Of a stretch of DNA of 14,594 bases, positions 1 through 7,161 are shown piece by piece (within the stretch, counting starts at the first letter, position 1; every line of letters starts with the position of its first letter). The position numbers were made by a program, and so were the translations under genes. The notes beneath the pieces were generated by a model that saw nothing but the letters and a program-made list of their open reading frames with translations, did not search any database and was not told the origin of the DNA. The stretch lies in contig CAAGRW010000190.1 in NCBI GenBank assembly GCA_900772775.1, positions 1 to 14,594 of the forward strand. The letters are read 5' to 3'. Source of the DNA: Candidatus Rifleibacteriota bacterium. Lineage in GTDB: Bacteria; Vulcanimicrobiota; Xenobia; Xenobiales; Xenobiaceae.

Positions 1-99
1 AAAGGCGGGATTTTTGTTGTCTCGGCTAATATGTGGCTAAGCGCGAAGAAGGTTTCAGCCATTTGTCAATTCGGTTTGAGCTTTCCGAAAAAAGATTGA
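1..99 (+). CDS. Possible C-terminal tail of an upstream gene (partial)
   Basis: One plus-strand frame is open from the first base to a TGA at 97-99, giving about 32 residues ending in FGLSFPKKD. The other two plus frames stop by position 39. It lies 18 bases before ktrB and could be the end of the preceding gene. I recognise no family, and a 32-codon open frame can arise by chance, so this is a weak call. The interval also holds the ktrB ribosome binding site region, but no convincing promoter. Confidence 0.25.
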   Translation, partial: KGGIFVVSANMWLSAKKVSAICQFGLSFPKKD

Positions 100-117
100 A
101 ACTGGGAGGATAGCTAC

Positions 118-1416
118 ATGATTGAACTGCTTAAGAAGCAACCTCCGGGTAGAATTATTGCTTTAGGCTTCGCTTTAGCTATTTTTTTAGGCTCATTGCT
201 TTTGAGTTTGCCTTGTAGTGTCAGACAAAATGTCGACTTATCTTATATAGATGCTCTCTACACTTCGACCAGTGCTGTTTGCGTAACTGGTTTAATTGCT
301 GTCGATGCCCATGATACTTTTACCCCTTTGGGGCAGCTATTTCTTTGCTTATTGATTCAAATAGGCGGTTTGGGCGTAACTTCGGTAGGCGCAGGTGTTA
401 TCTTGGCTATCGGTCAGAAAATTAACCTTAAAGGGCGTAGCTTAATTCGCGAATCACTCAATTTAACTACTGGCCAAGGTTTAGTACGTTTTCTGAAAAG
501 TGTGCTTTTGACTGCCTTTGCTTTTGAATTTGTTGGCGCTTTGCTTAGTTTCGTCGTTTTTATTGGCGATTATCCTTGGCAAAAAGCAGCTTGGATTAGT
601 CTTTTCCATTCGGTAGCTGCTTTCAATAATTCCGGCTTTGATATTTTGGGCAATTTGCAAAATTTAATCCCTTATCGAGATAGTGTCGCCTTAAATATAA
701 TTACTTGCATTTTAATTATTTTCGGCGGTATTGGCTTTTGGGTTATTCATGAAGCTTTAGCTTTACGTTTTAATTGGCGCAAATTTTCTATGCATTCCAA
801 AGTTGTTATTACTACCAGCCTGTTTTTGACTATAGTAGGAACTTTGCTTTTTAAACTTACAGAAAATATTACTTGGTTGGGGGCCTTCTTCCATAGCGTT
901 TCCGCCAGGACAGCAGGTTTCTCTACATATAATATCGGTAATTTTACCGATGCTGGCTTGTTAGTGATGATTATTTTAATGTTTATCGGGGCTTCTCCGG
1001 GCTCTACCGGAGGTGGTATAAAAACGACCACTTTTTTTGTGCTTTTGCAAGGCATAAAATCGGCAGCTACCAATACTTCTGAAAAAGCTTTTCGCTACGC
1101 CGTTCCTTCTGAGGCTTTCCGTAAGGCAGCAGTTATCACTTTAATAGCTGCTTTTATAGTTATAAGTGGTACTTATTTACTTTTAATTATGGATCCGCAG
1201 GTCGGCTTTACGGCTGCTCTTTTTGAAATAACCAGCGCTTTTGGCACAGTTGGTTTGTCTACTGGCATTACTACCCAATTGAGTTTGGGCAGTAAAATTC
1301 TTTCCATTATTATAATGTATGTGGGTAGAATGGGCCCTTTAACTATTGCTACTTTGTGGTACTTCAAAAATAACGAACTGACTGGCTATCCTGAAGGCAA
1401 TATTGCAATTGGATAG
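118..1416 (+). CDS. ktrB: KtrB/TrkH-family potassium uptake channel subunit
   Basis: This is the membrane-embedded, ion-conducting subunit of a Ktr/Trk K+ uptake system. The 432 residues are close to the usual KtrB length (about 450) and are hydrophobic throughout. All four selectivity-filter loops of the fold are visible, each with its conserved glycine: VTG at 56-58, NSGF at 171-174, TAGF at 265-268 and TVGLS at 377-381. The intramembrane gate loop GASPGSTGGGIKTTT is at 291-305, and the arginine of the last M2 helix (VGR, R404) is present. The ATG start has a strong ribosome binding site (GGGAGGA at 104-110, 7 bases away). It ends 15 bases before ktrA, its expected cytosolic gating partner. 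KtrB in the narrow sense rests on the length and on the single-domain partner. The family assignment itself is secure. Confidence 0.95.
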   Translation: MIELLKKQPPGRIIALGFALAIFLGSLLLSLPCSVRQNVDLSYIDALYTSTSAVCVTGLIAVDAHDTFTPLGQLFLCLLIQIGGLGVTSVGAGVILAIGQKINLKGRSLIRESLNLTTGQGLVRFLKSVLLTAFAFEFVGALLSFVVFIGDYPWQKAAWISLFHSVAAFNNSGFDILGNLQNLIPYRDSVALNIITCILIIFGGIGFWVIHEALALRFNWRKFSMHSKVVITTSLFLTIVGTLLFKLTENITWLGAFFHSVSARTAGFSTYNIGNFTDAGLLVMIILMFIGASPGSTGGGIKTTTFFVLLQGIKSAATNTSEKAFRYAVPSEAFRKAAVITLIAAFIVISGTYLLLIMDPQVGFTAALFEITSAFGTVGLSTGITTQLSLGSKILSIIIMYVGRMGPLTIATLWYFKNNELTGYPEGNIAIG

Positions 1417-1431
1417 AGGAGGACAAATTCT

Positions 1432-2121
1432 ATGTTTGGCAGATCGAAAAAGAAAAAACAGAGTTATGCTATCGTGGGGTTGGGACGCTTCGGTTACGCT
1501 TTGGCCATAGAACTGGCTTCTTCCGGAGCAGAAATTGTGGTCGTTGATAAAGATGAAGAAAAAGTGCGCGAATTGCGTGAACATACAGAAAATGCTTATG
1601 TTCTAAAAAAATTAGATCGCAAGTCTTTGGCCGAAACTGGCGTCAAAAATTGCGATGTTGCCATTGTGGGTATTAGTGGTGAAGAAATAGATGCTTCTAT
1701 TTTAACTACTTTACATTTGGTAAGTTTCGGCATTCCCAAAGTGATTGCCAAAGCGGCTAGTGCCGATCATGGTGAAATTTTGGCTAAGTTAGGCGCCGAA
1801 GTTGTCTATCCAGAACGTGACATGGCTATTCGTTTAGCTCACCGCTTGGAAGCTTCGCAAGTTTTAGATTTTGTGCAATTAAGCGAAAAACTCAATATCT
1901 CCAAACTAATAGTTCCTTCACAACTTGTCGGTAAAAGTGTCATTGATGCCAATTTGCGTGTAAAATTTGGCGTCAACATTATTGCCATTGAAAATGACAA
2001 TATACTCATTGAAACTGTAGTGCCAAGTTATATTTTTAAAAATAACGATATTTTGTTTGTGTCCGGCAGCAAAGAAGGTTTAGATAAGTTGTCCGCTTGG
2101 ACGGAAAATAGCGCCAAGTAA
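1432..2121 (+). CDS. ktrA: KtrA/TrkA-type RCK regulatory subunit of the K+ channel
   Basis: This is the cytosolic nucleotide-binding ring subunit that gates KtrB. A Rossmann RCK_N domain covers roughly residues 11-125, with the dinucleotide motif GLGRFG at 16-21 and an acidic residue, D39, ending the second strand (VVVDKD), as expected for NAD(H)/ATP/ADP binding. A TrkA_C (RCK_C) domain covers roughly 140-222. The 229 residues fit the single-unit KtrA form, not the double-length E. coli TrkA. The N-terminus has a lysine run (KKKK). An AGAGGAGG ribosome binding site at 1415-1422 overlaps the ktrB stop codon, so the two genes are very likely co-transcribed. In related proteins the C-terminal domain can bind cyclic di-AMP. 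Nothing visible here tests that. Confidence 0.95.
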   Translation: MFGRSKKKKQSYAIVGLGRFGYALAIELASSGAEIVVVDKDEEKVRELREHTENAYVLKKLDRKSLAETGVKNCDVAIVGISGEEIDASILTTLHLVSFGIPKVIAKAASADHGEILAKLGAEVVYPERDMAIRLAHRLEASQVLDFVQLSEKLNISKLIVPSQLVGKSVIDANLRVKFGVNIIAIENDNILIETVVPSYIFKNNDILFVSGSKEGLDKLSAWTENSAK

Positions 2122-2123
2122 CT

Positions 2124-2178
2124 AAAAAAATAGCGTTTCTCTCACTCTTTTTGTAGGAATGAGAAAAACGCTATTTTA
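2124..2178. terminator. Two-way intrinsic terminator between ktrA and alaS
   Basis: Two arms (about 2124-2147 and 2157-2177) form a long imperfect hairpin around the core AATAGCGTTT / AAACGCTATT, with A-runs on the left and T-runs on the right. It sits between converging genes, 3 bases after the ktrA stop and about 20 bases before the alaS stop, so it can serve both strands. Confidence 0.85.
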
Positions 2179-2198
2179 CTTAGTCGCGCCTTAGGGCT

Positions 2199-4889
2199 TT
2201 ACTTGTTGGCGCGAATAATGTCGGCAAACTGAGCTAAAACTTCGTCGAGTTTGCTCAAGTCTTTGGCGCCGGCCATGGCCATATCGGCGCGACCGCCTCC
2301 GCCACCGCCCAAGCGCTTGGCTACTTCTTTAACCAACTTGCCGGCCTGATAGCCTTGCTTTACATAATCGGGCGTTACCAAAACCAAGATGCCTACTTTC
2401 TCTTGGTTGGGGCCAGCTAAGAGCACGATGCCGTTAAATTTTTGCTTCAATTCGTCGGCCATACCGCGCAATTCGTCAGGTGAAGCGCTGTCTAATTTGA
2501 GAGTTAAGACGGGCACACCATCTACATCGGTAGCTTCGTTGAGTACGTCAGCAGCCTTAGCGGAAGCCAGAGCGGCTTTAGCTTTTTCCAACTCTTTTTC
2601 CAACTTTTTCTGATTATCCAGCAAGGCAGACAATCTGGTTTGCAAGTCGGCAGAGTTGGTGTGCAAAGTTTCGCAAGCTTGCTCTAAGCTCTTTTGGTTG
2701 CGCTCAACCAGCTCGAGAGCAGCTAAACCAGCCACAGCTTCAATACGGCGTACGCCAGAAGCGATAGCACCTTCGGAAACGAATTTGAAAAGTCCCAAAT
2801 CGCCGGTGCGCTTGCAGTGGCAGCCGCCGCAAAGCTCTTGCGAGAAACCGTCGTAGCTGGGCTGATCTACTTGAGCGCTGGCTTGGCCGCCGGCATTGAT
2901 AACACGGACGCGCTTGCCATATTTGTCGCCAAAGAAGGCCACTACTGAGTCGGGCTTGTCTTCGATAGCAATTTCGAACCAACATACGCCAGTATTGGCT
3001 ACGATTTCAGCGTTAATCATACGCTCAATTTCGGCCAATTTGTCTTTGCTGACCGGCTCGGAATAGGTGAAGTCAAAGCGCAATCTTTCGGGAGCTACCA
3101 AAGAGCCTTGCTGATGAACTTCGGTGCCCAAAACTTTACGCAAGGCATGGTGCAATAAGTGAGTGGCCGTATGGTGGCGCTCGATAGCGCGGCGACGCTG
3201 GGCGTCAATGGCGGCAGTTACTTCTTGGCCAACTTGTAAAGCTTCCAATTCGGGGCCTTCATCAACAAAGTGCATAAAGACGCCTTCTTGTTGCTTGGTG
3301 TCTTTAATGGCCAGCTTGTGATCAGCCCAACTAATAGTACCGGTGTCGCCTAACTGGCCGCCCATTTCTCCGTAGAAAGGAGTTTTGTCCAATACTACGG
3401 CGCGGCTGCCAGGTTGACCGATAATAGCTACCACTTTGGCTAAGCAACTGTCTTGGTTGTAACCAACAAATTCGGTAGCTTGTAAGTCGAGCTTTTCACT
3501 TTCGGCAATTTGAGCGGTTTTAACGCGAGCAGCGCGGGCGCGTTGCTTTTGCTCGGCCATATCCTTTTCAAAGGCGGCTTCGTCTACTTCATAGCCGCGC
3601 TCTTTGGCCATAACGGCAGTTAAGTCGTAAGGGAAGCCGTAAGTGTCGTAAAGTTTGAAGGCAACGCTGCCAGGGAAGATATGATCGTTATTTTCAGCTT
3701 TTTCCAACAAGCTGAGCTCTTCTTCGAATAAGGCGATACCGCGATCTAAGGTCTGGTTAAAGGAAGTCTCTTCACCTTTGATAATGCGGCTAATTTTAGC
3801 TTCTTCGCGTAAAAGTTCGGGATAAGCTTGGCCCATAATTTCATTCAGGGTAGGCAGAAGCTTGTAAAGGAAAGGCTCTACTAAACCGAGTTTGCGACCG
3901 TAGCGAGCAGCGCGACGTAAGATACGGCGAATAACGTAGCCGCGTCCTTCGTTGGAAGGAAGGGCACCGTCAGCAATAGAGAAAGCGACCATGCGCAAGT
4001 GATCGGCACAAACGCGCATAGCTACGGAAGTAGCATCTTTAGAAACGCCGTGCGTATATTTGAGTCCGGAAAGTTCTTCCAGTTTGGCAATAATGGGGCG
4101 GAATAAAGCAGAGTCGTAGTTGGAAATCTCGACATTAAAGTCGGTGCAACCTTTGGTGCATTCCATAACCGCAGCGATACGCTCTAAGCCGGCGCCGGTA
4201 TCCACATTGCAATTGGGTAATTTGTGCAAGCCGTCTTTGTCAGCATTGAACTCAGTAAAGACCAAGTTCCAAAGCTCCATAACTAAAGGAGAGTCGCCGT
4301 TAACTAAGGGGCCGCCGCTCATATCGGGAGTTAAGTCGATATGAATTTCGGTGCAAGGGCCACAAGGGCCAACTTCGCCCATCATCCAGAAGTTATCTTT
4401 GGCGCCAAAATGTTTAATATGGGTAGGGTCAATATCGGTGAGCTCTTTCCAGAGGGCTTCGGCTTCAGTATCGGCAGGTAATCCTTTAGTTTCGTCACCG
4501 CCGAAAACTGTTACATAAAGGCGGCCCTTGGGAAGTTTCCAGCGCTCGGTAAGCAATTCCCAAGCCCAAGAAATAGCTTCGCGTTTGTAATAATCGCCGA
4601 AAGACCAGTTGCCCAGCATTTCAAATAAAGTGTGGTGGTAAGTGTCTAAGCCAACTTCTTCCAAGTCGTTGTGCTTACCGGAAACGCGAATGCACTTCTG
4701 AGAGTCAGCTACACGACGATGAGTAGGAGTAGCTTGTCCCAAGAAGTAGGGCTTAAATTGGTTCATACCCGCATTAGTAAACATGAGGGTAGGGTCGTCG
4801 TGAGGCACAACCGAAGCGGAAGGCACAATTTCGTGACCTTTTTCACGGAAAAATTCTAAGAATGACTGACGAATTTCAGTAGCGTTCAT
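2199..4889 (-). CDS. alaS: Alanine--tRNA ligase (AlaRS)
   Basis: Charges tRNA-Ala and edits mischarged Ser/Gly in the cytosol. The 896 residues are full length (E. coli 876). The class II catalytic core is N-terminal: TNAGMNQFK near 38-46, motif 2 around HHTLFEMLGNWSFGDY (85-100) and motif 3 with GRGYVIRRILRRAARYG (315-331). The editing domain carries HxxxH at H573/H577 and the second zinc-site half at C687/H691. A charged, probably coiled-coil stretch (about 725-790) leads to the C-Ala domain with the glycine-rich RLGGGGGGR. The usual CGGTH is CGGCH here, followed by another Cys. The ATG is preceded by GAGAGAG (plus-strand 4897-4903). It lies 51 bases after dapE with no obvious promoter between, so it is probably the last gene of a dapD-dapE-alaS transcript. 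No T-box leader can fit in that gap. Confidence 0.98.
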   Translation of the reverse strand: MNATEIRQSFLEFFREKGHEIVPSASVVPHDDPTLMFTNAGMNQFKPYFLGQATPTHRRVADSQKCIRVSGKHNDLEEVGLDTYHHTLFEMLGNWSFGDYYKREAISWAWELLTERWKLPKGRLYVTVFGGDETKGLPADTEAEALWKELTDIDPTHIKHFGAKDNFWMMGEVGPCGPCTEIHIDLTPDMSGGPLVNGDSPLVMELWNLVFTEFNADKDGLHKLPNCNVDTGAGLERIAAVMECTKGCTDFNVEISNYDSALFRPIIAKLEELSGLKYTHGVSKDATSVAMRVCADHLRMVAFSIADGALPSNEGRGYVIRRILRRAARYGRKLGLVEPFLYKLLPTLNEIMGQAYPELLREEAKISRIIKGEETSFNQTLDRGIALFEEELSLLEKAENNDHIFPGSVAFKLYDTYGFPYDLTAVMAKERGYEVDEAAFEKDMAEQKQRARAARVKTAQIAESEKLDLQATEFVGYNQDSCLAKVVAIIGQPGSRAVVLDKTPFYGEMGGQLGDTGTISWADHKLAIKDTKQQEGVFMHFVDEGPELEALQVGQEVTAAIDAQRRRAIERHHTATHLLHHALRKVLGTEVHQQGSLVAPERLRFDFTYSEPVSKDKLAEIERMINAEIVANTGVCWFEIAIEDKPDSVVAFFGDKYGKRVRVINAGGQASAQVDQPSYDGFSQELCGGCHCKRTGDLGLFKFVSEGAIASGVRRIEAVAGLAALELVERNQKSLEQACETLHTNSADLQTRLSALLDNQKKLEKELEKAKAALASAKAADVLNEATDVDGVPVLTLKLDSASPDELRGMADELKQKFNGIVLLAGPNQEKVGILVLVTPDYVKQGYQAGKLVKEVAKRLGGGGGGRADMAMAGAKDLSKLDEVLAQFADIIRANK

Positions 4890-4940
4890 GAAAAAACTCT
4901 CTCAATCTATCTTTTTTTAGCTCGATTTGAGGAAGGAAAA

Positions 4941-6017
4941 CTAAGCTTCGGGCTCAGTTTTCACTTGACAAATTTCAGTTAAGAAAATGGACAGTAAGTT
5001 GTAACACTTCTCTAAGTTGGCAATTTCCATCCATTCGATGGCCTGGTGGCAGCGATCCGGATCGCCAGGGCCAAAGTTGACGGCGGGAATGCCATTGGCC
5101 GTAAGTCTAGCTAAATCTGTCCAAGCTTGCTTAGGCTCGACTTGCAGCGAGCAGCGCTCGATCCAACCTTGCATCAAAGGATGACTGACACAAACCTGGC
5201 CGGGCACCGAAACGTCGCGCACTCTAATAGTGGCCAAATCGCCTACCAATTTGGTGAGCTCTGCCACTACATCGCTTTCGCTGCGGTTAGGCGCAAAGCG
5301 GGCATTGACGTTTATTTCAAACTTGTCGGGAATAACATTGGCCGCATTGGAAGTAGAAGCCATAGTGGGGCTCATTACTTCGTAAAAGGTTAAGCCGCTG
5401 ATATTTACTTCGCGTCTGGGCAAATCGCGCAATTTAGCTAGTAGTGGCAGAGAGCGGAAGATGGCATTTTGGCCTTGCCAAGGACGCGCGGAGTGAGCTC
5501 GTTTGCCCTCAACGGTGACAATAGCGTGTAAGCCGCCCATACAACCGGCCATAATAGCGTTGTTGGTAGGCTCTAAAACGAGGGCAAAATCCATAGGCGG
5601 CAGAGTAGGCATTAGGCCGCGCATACCGTTGCCGACGTCGGGCCCTTCTTCGCCATCATAAAAGACGGCTACTAAATCGGCGTTAAATTTTTCGTACTCT
5701 TTAAGCAAGCCCATCATAACGGCCACGCCGCTTTTCATATCGGAAGCACCGCAACCATAAAGCTTGCCGTCTTTTATGACTCCTAAGGGCTGGTCTGGGT
5801 CGGCCGGCACAGTGTCAATATGACCGAAAAGGCCAATAACAGGACGATCACCGCGTTGAGGAGGGCAAACGATCAAATTGTTGCGCGAACGGCTCAAAGG
5901 AATGCCCGGCAACTCGGTGCGCACCCATGACTCGATAAAGTCGCAAACCTCTTTTTCATTTTTAGTCTGGCTGGGAATTTGCACCAGTTTTTGAGTTAGA
6001 GAAACTAAATCGATCAT
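4941..6017 (-). CDS. dapE: Succinyl-diaminopimelate desuccinylase (M20 metallohydrolase)
   Basis: Removes succinate from N-succinyl-LL-2,6-diaminopimelate, giving LL-DAP for peptidoglycan and lysine. M20 metallopeptidase signatures are all present in 358 residues: GHIDTVP with H66 and D68, the bridging aspartate D93 in ASDMKSG, the catalytic pair E123-E124 in DGEEGPD, E149 in LEP, H175 in the dimerisation-domain AHSARPW, and the late metal ligand H324 in CHQAIEW. The M20 family includes many amidases of other specificity (ArgE, carboxypeptidases). The DapE call is favoured because the ATG overlaps the dapD stop codon by four bases (ATGA), which puts consecutive steps of the succinylase branch in one operon. 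Confidence 0.9.
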   Translation of the reverse strand: MIDLVSLTQKLVQIPSQTKNEKEVCDFIESWVRTELPGIPLSRSRNNLIVCPPQRGDRPVIGLFGHIDTVPADPDQPLGVIKDGKLYGCGASDMKSGVAVMMGLLKEYEKFNADLVAVFYDGEEGPDVGNGMRGLMPTLPPMDFALVLEPTNNAIMAGCMGGLHAIVTVEGKRAHSARPWQGQNAIFRSLPLLAKLRDLPRREVNISGLTFYEVMSPTMASTSNAANVIPDKFEINVNARFAPNRSESDVVAELTKLVGDLATIRVRDVSVPGQVCVSHPLMQGWIERCSLQVEPKQAWTDLARLTANGIPAVNFGPGDPDRCHQAIEWMEIANLEKCYNLLSIFLTEICQVKTEPEA

Positions 6018-6817
6018 TGTAAGTCTCCAAAGTTGCGTAATGCTTGATTTAAGCTAGTCTTGCTGTCGGAACCGGCGCTGCGGTGGCCAATAATCAGAGC
6101 GCAGGGAAGATTGTAGGTACCGCCGGGAAATTGTCGTGGGCGAGTACCAGGCACTACCACAGAGTGAGGGGGCACCTGACCCCTGTAGATAATTGGCTCT
6201 GAAGTGGTGACATCTATAATAGGAGTGGAGGCAGTAAGGGTAGTGCCTGCGCCAATTACAGCGCCTTCGCCAACTAATACGCCTTCGACGATAACACTGT
6301 CAGCTCCAATAAAGCAGCCGTCTTCAATAATTACTGGTTGGGCTCCAGCTGGTTCCAAAACGCCGCCGATAATCGCTCCGGCAGCTAAGTGGACATTGGC
6401 TCCTATCTGAGCACAACTACCTACCAAGCTCCAAGTATCTACCATGGTGCCGGGGCCAACATAGGCGCCAATATTTACGTAGCCAACCATAAGAATAGAG
6501 CCTGGGGCCATATACGCTCCGTAACGCACAGTGCCAGGAGGTACGGCGCGAATGCCGGCTTTTTGCAAATCGGCTTTCAAGCTGATCTTATCGCGGTATT
6601 CAAAGGGAGGAAGCTCCCAAGTTTGCATTTCTGTGAGTGAAAAATAAAGCAGAATAGCTTCTTTTACCCAAGTGTTTACTTGCCAAGCGCCGTCGATCTT
6701 TTCAGCAACTCTAAGCTGACCTTTGTCGAGCGCTTCAATAACTTCAAAAATGTCCTGTTTGGCTTTGGCCAGTAAGCTTCTGTCGGCAAAAGCCTGCGAA
6801 ATTAGTTGTCGATCCAT
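6014..6817 (-). CDS. dapD: Tetrahydrodipicolinate N-succinyltransferase
   Basis: Transfers succinyl from succinyl-CoA to tetrahydrodipicolinate, the committing step of the succinylase DAP route. The 267 residues match the E. coli-type enzyme (274). An alpha-helical N-terminal domain contains LRVAEKIDG (35-43), and a left-handed beta-helix of hexapeptide repeats runs from about 100 to 240. Signatures seen are YVNIGAYV (113-120), MVDTW (125-129), GSCAQIG (133-139), GGVLEP (151-156) and EDGCFIGA (165-172). This is the DapD (succinyl) type, not the DapH acetyltransferase type. The ATG has no good Shine-Dalgarno sequence (only a GGCGGC just upstream), which is odd for the lead gene of an operon, but no better in-frame start is visible. 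The promoter should lie in the 6818-6940 interval, near the large palindrome. Confidence 0.95.
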   Translation of the reverse strand: MDRQLISQAFADRSLLAKAKQDIFEVIEALDKGQLRVAEKIDGAWQVNTWVKEAILLYFSLTEMQTWELPPFEYRDKISLKADLQKAGIRAVPPGTVRYGAYMAPGSILMVGYVNIGAYVGPGTMVDTWSLVGSCAQIGANVHLAAGAIIGGVLEPAGAQPVIIEDGCFIGADSVIVEGVLVGEGAVIGAGTTLTASTPIIDVTTSEPIIYRGQVPPHSVVVPGTRPRQFPGGTYNLPCALIIGHRSAGSDSKTSLNQALRNFGDLQ

Positions 6818-6905
6818 AGCCGCCGCAGTTCTGCAATAAAGAGCTTATTCCCTTGTATAAGCTTATGGCAAAGGCGATCGGCCATATAAAAAACGTCCTT
6901 GTTGA

Positions 6906-6937
6906 TGTTGTATATTGAATATGCAATATTGACAACA
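6906..6937. promoter_or_regulatory. Large palindrome, candidate operator between dapD and rex
   Basis: Outer arms TGTTGT (6906-6911) and ACAACA (6932-6937) enclose inner arms ATATTG (6912-6917) and CAATAT (6924-6929) around a 6-base centre, with two unpaired bases on the right side. The right half overlaps the perfect -35 box TTGACA of a plus-strand promoter. The element sits between divergent genes, and TTGT...ACAA ends are typical of Rex operators, so autoregulation of rex, possibly with dapD control, is plausible. The spacing is not that of the classical 18-base Rex site, so the cognate protein is uncertain. Confidence 0.55.
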
Positions 6938-6957
6938 CCAAGGTAAATTTGTATCTA
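6929..6957 (+). promoter_or_regulatory. Sigma-70/SigA-type promoter reading towards rex
   Basis: A perfect -35 TTGACA (6929-6934) and a -10 TATCTA (6952-6957) are separated by exactly 17 bases. Transcription would start near 6964, leaving a leader of about 200 bases before the proposed rex start. The -35 box lies inside the palindrome described at 6906-6937. Confidence 0.6.
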
Positions 6958-7096
6958 AATAGAGCTGTTCGCCTATTGGATTAGTCAATTTAGGCAGATG
7001 TGAGGAAAACTAAGGGAAATATTTAAACATTATCTTTTTTATCGATAAAAAAAGATTGATATATTTATCCGTTTGTGCTTTACTATGGGCGGCGGG

Positions 7097-7140
7097 GGAT
7101 AAGAACGGGCGCAAGCCCGGCGGTCAAAAAGGCCGTATCC
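7097..7140 (+). ncRNA. Compact predicted three-way-junction RNA in the rex leader
   Basis: Three perfect five-base-pair helices (one containing a G-U pair) nest within 44 bases. P1 is GGATA (7097-7101) with TATCC (7136-7140). P2 is CGGGC/GCCCG (7106-7110, 7115-7119) closed by a GCAA tetraloop. P3 is CGGTC/GGCCG (7121-7125, 7131-7135) with an AAAAA loop. The junction strands are AGAA, G and none. A GTTTTT run follows at once. I do not recognise it as a known riboswitch class. It could equally be coding if rex starts at the GTG at 7075. Structure inferred by eye, not by folding software. Confidence 0.35.
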
Positions 7141-7161
7141 GTTTTTCCGTGGTTTTGTCCG

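Larger units (their letters stand above)
6818..7161. other. Intergenic region between dapD and rex
   Basis: This 344-base gap holds no convincing gene. It contains the dapD 5' region on the minus strand, the palindrome and plus-strand promoter at 6906-6957, an AT-rich palindrome at 7032-7056 (arms ATCTTTTTT and AAAAAAAGAT around ATCGAT), and a GC-rich potential three-helix structure at 7097-7140. A minus-strand -35 candidate TTGTCA (plus 6930-6935) exists for dapD, but its -10 partners are poor. Confidence 0.6.

Noticed and set aside
63..90. TTGTCA as a -35 box for ktrB
   Set aside because: No acceptable -10 box lies 16-18 bases downstream. The operon may be read from upstream.
4890..4940. 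T-box or other tRNA-sensing leader before alaS
   Set aside because: The gap to dapE is only 51 bases, too short for a T-box, and no specifier structure is seen.
7075..7161. GTG at 7075 as the rex start
   Set aside because: It would add 29 residues unlike Rex, encoded in a GC-rich structured stretch, without a Shine-Dalgarno. The alternative at 7162 gives the normal Rex length, though it too lacks a clear ribosome binding site.
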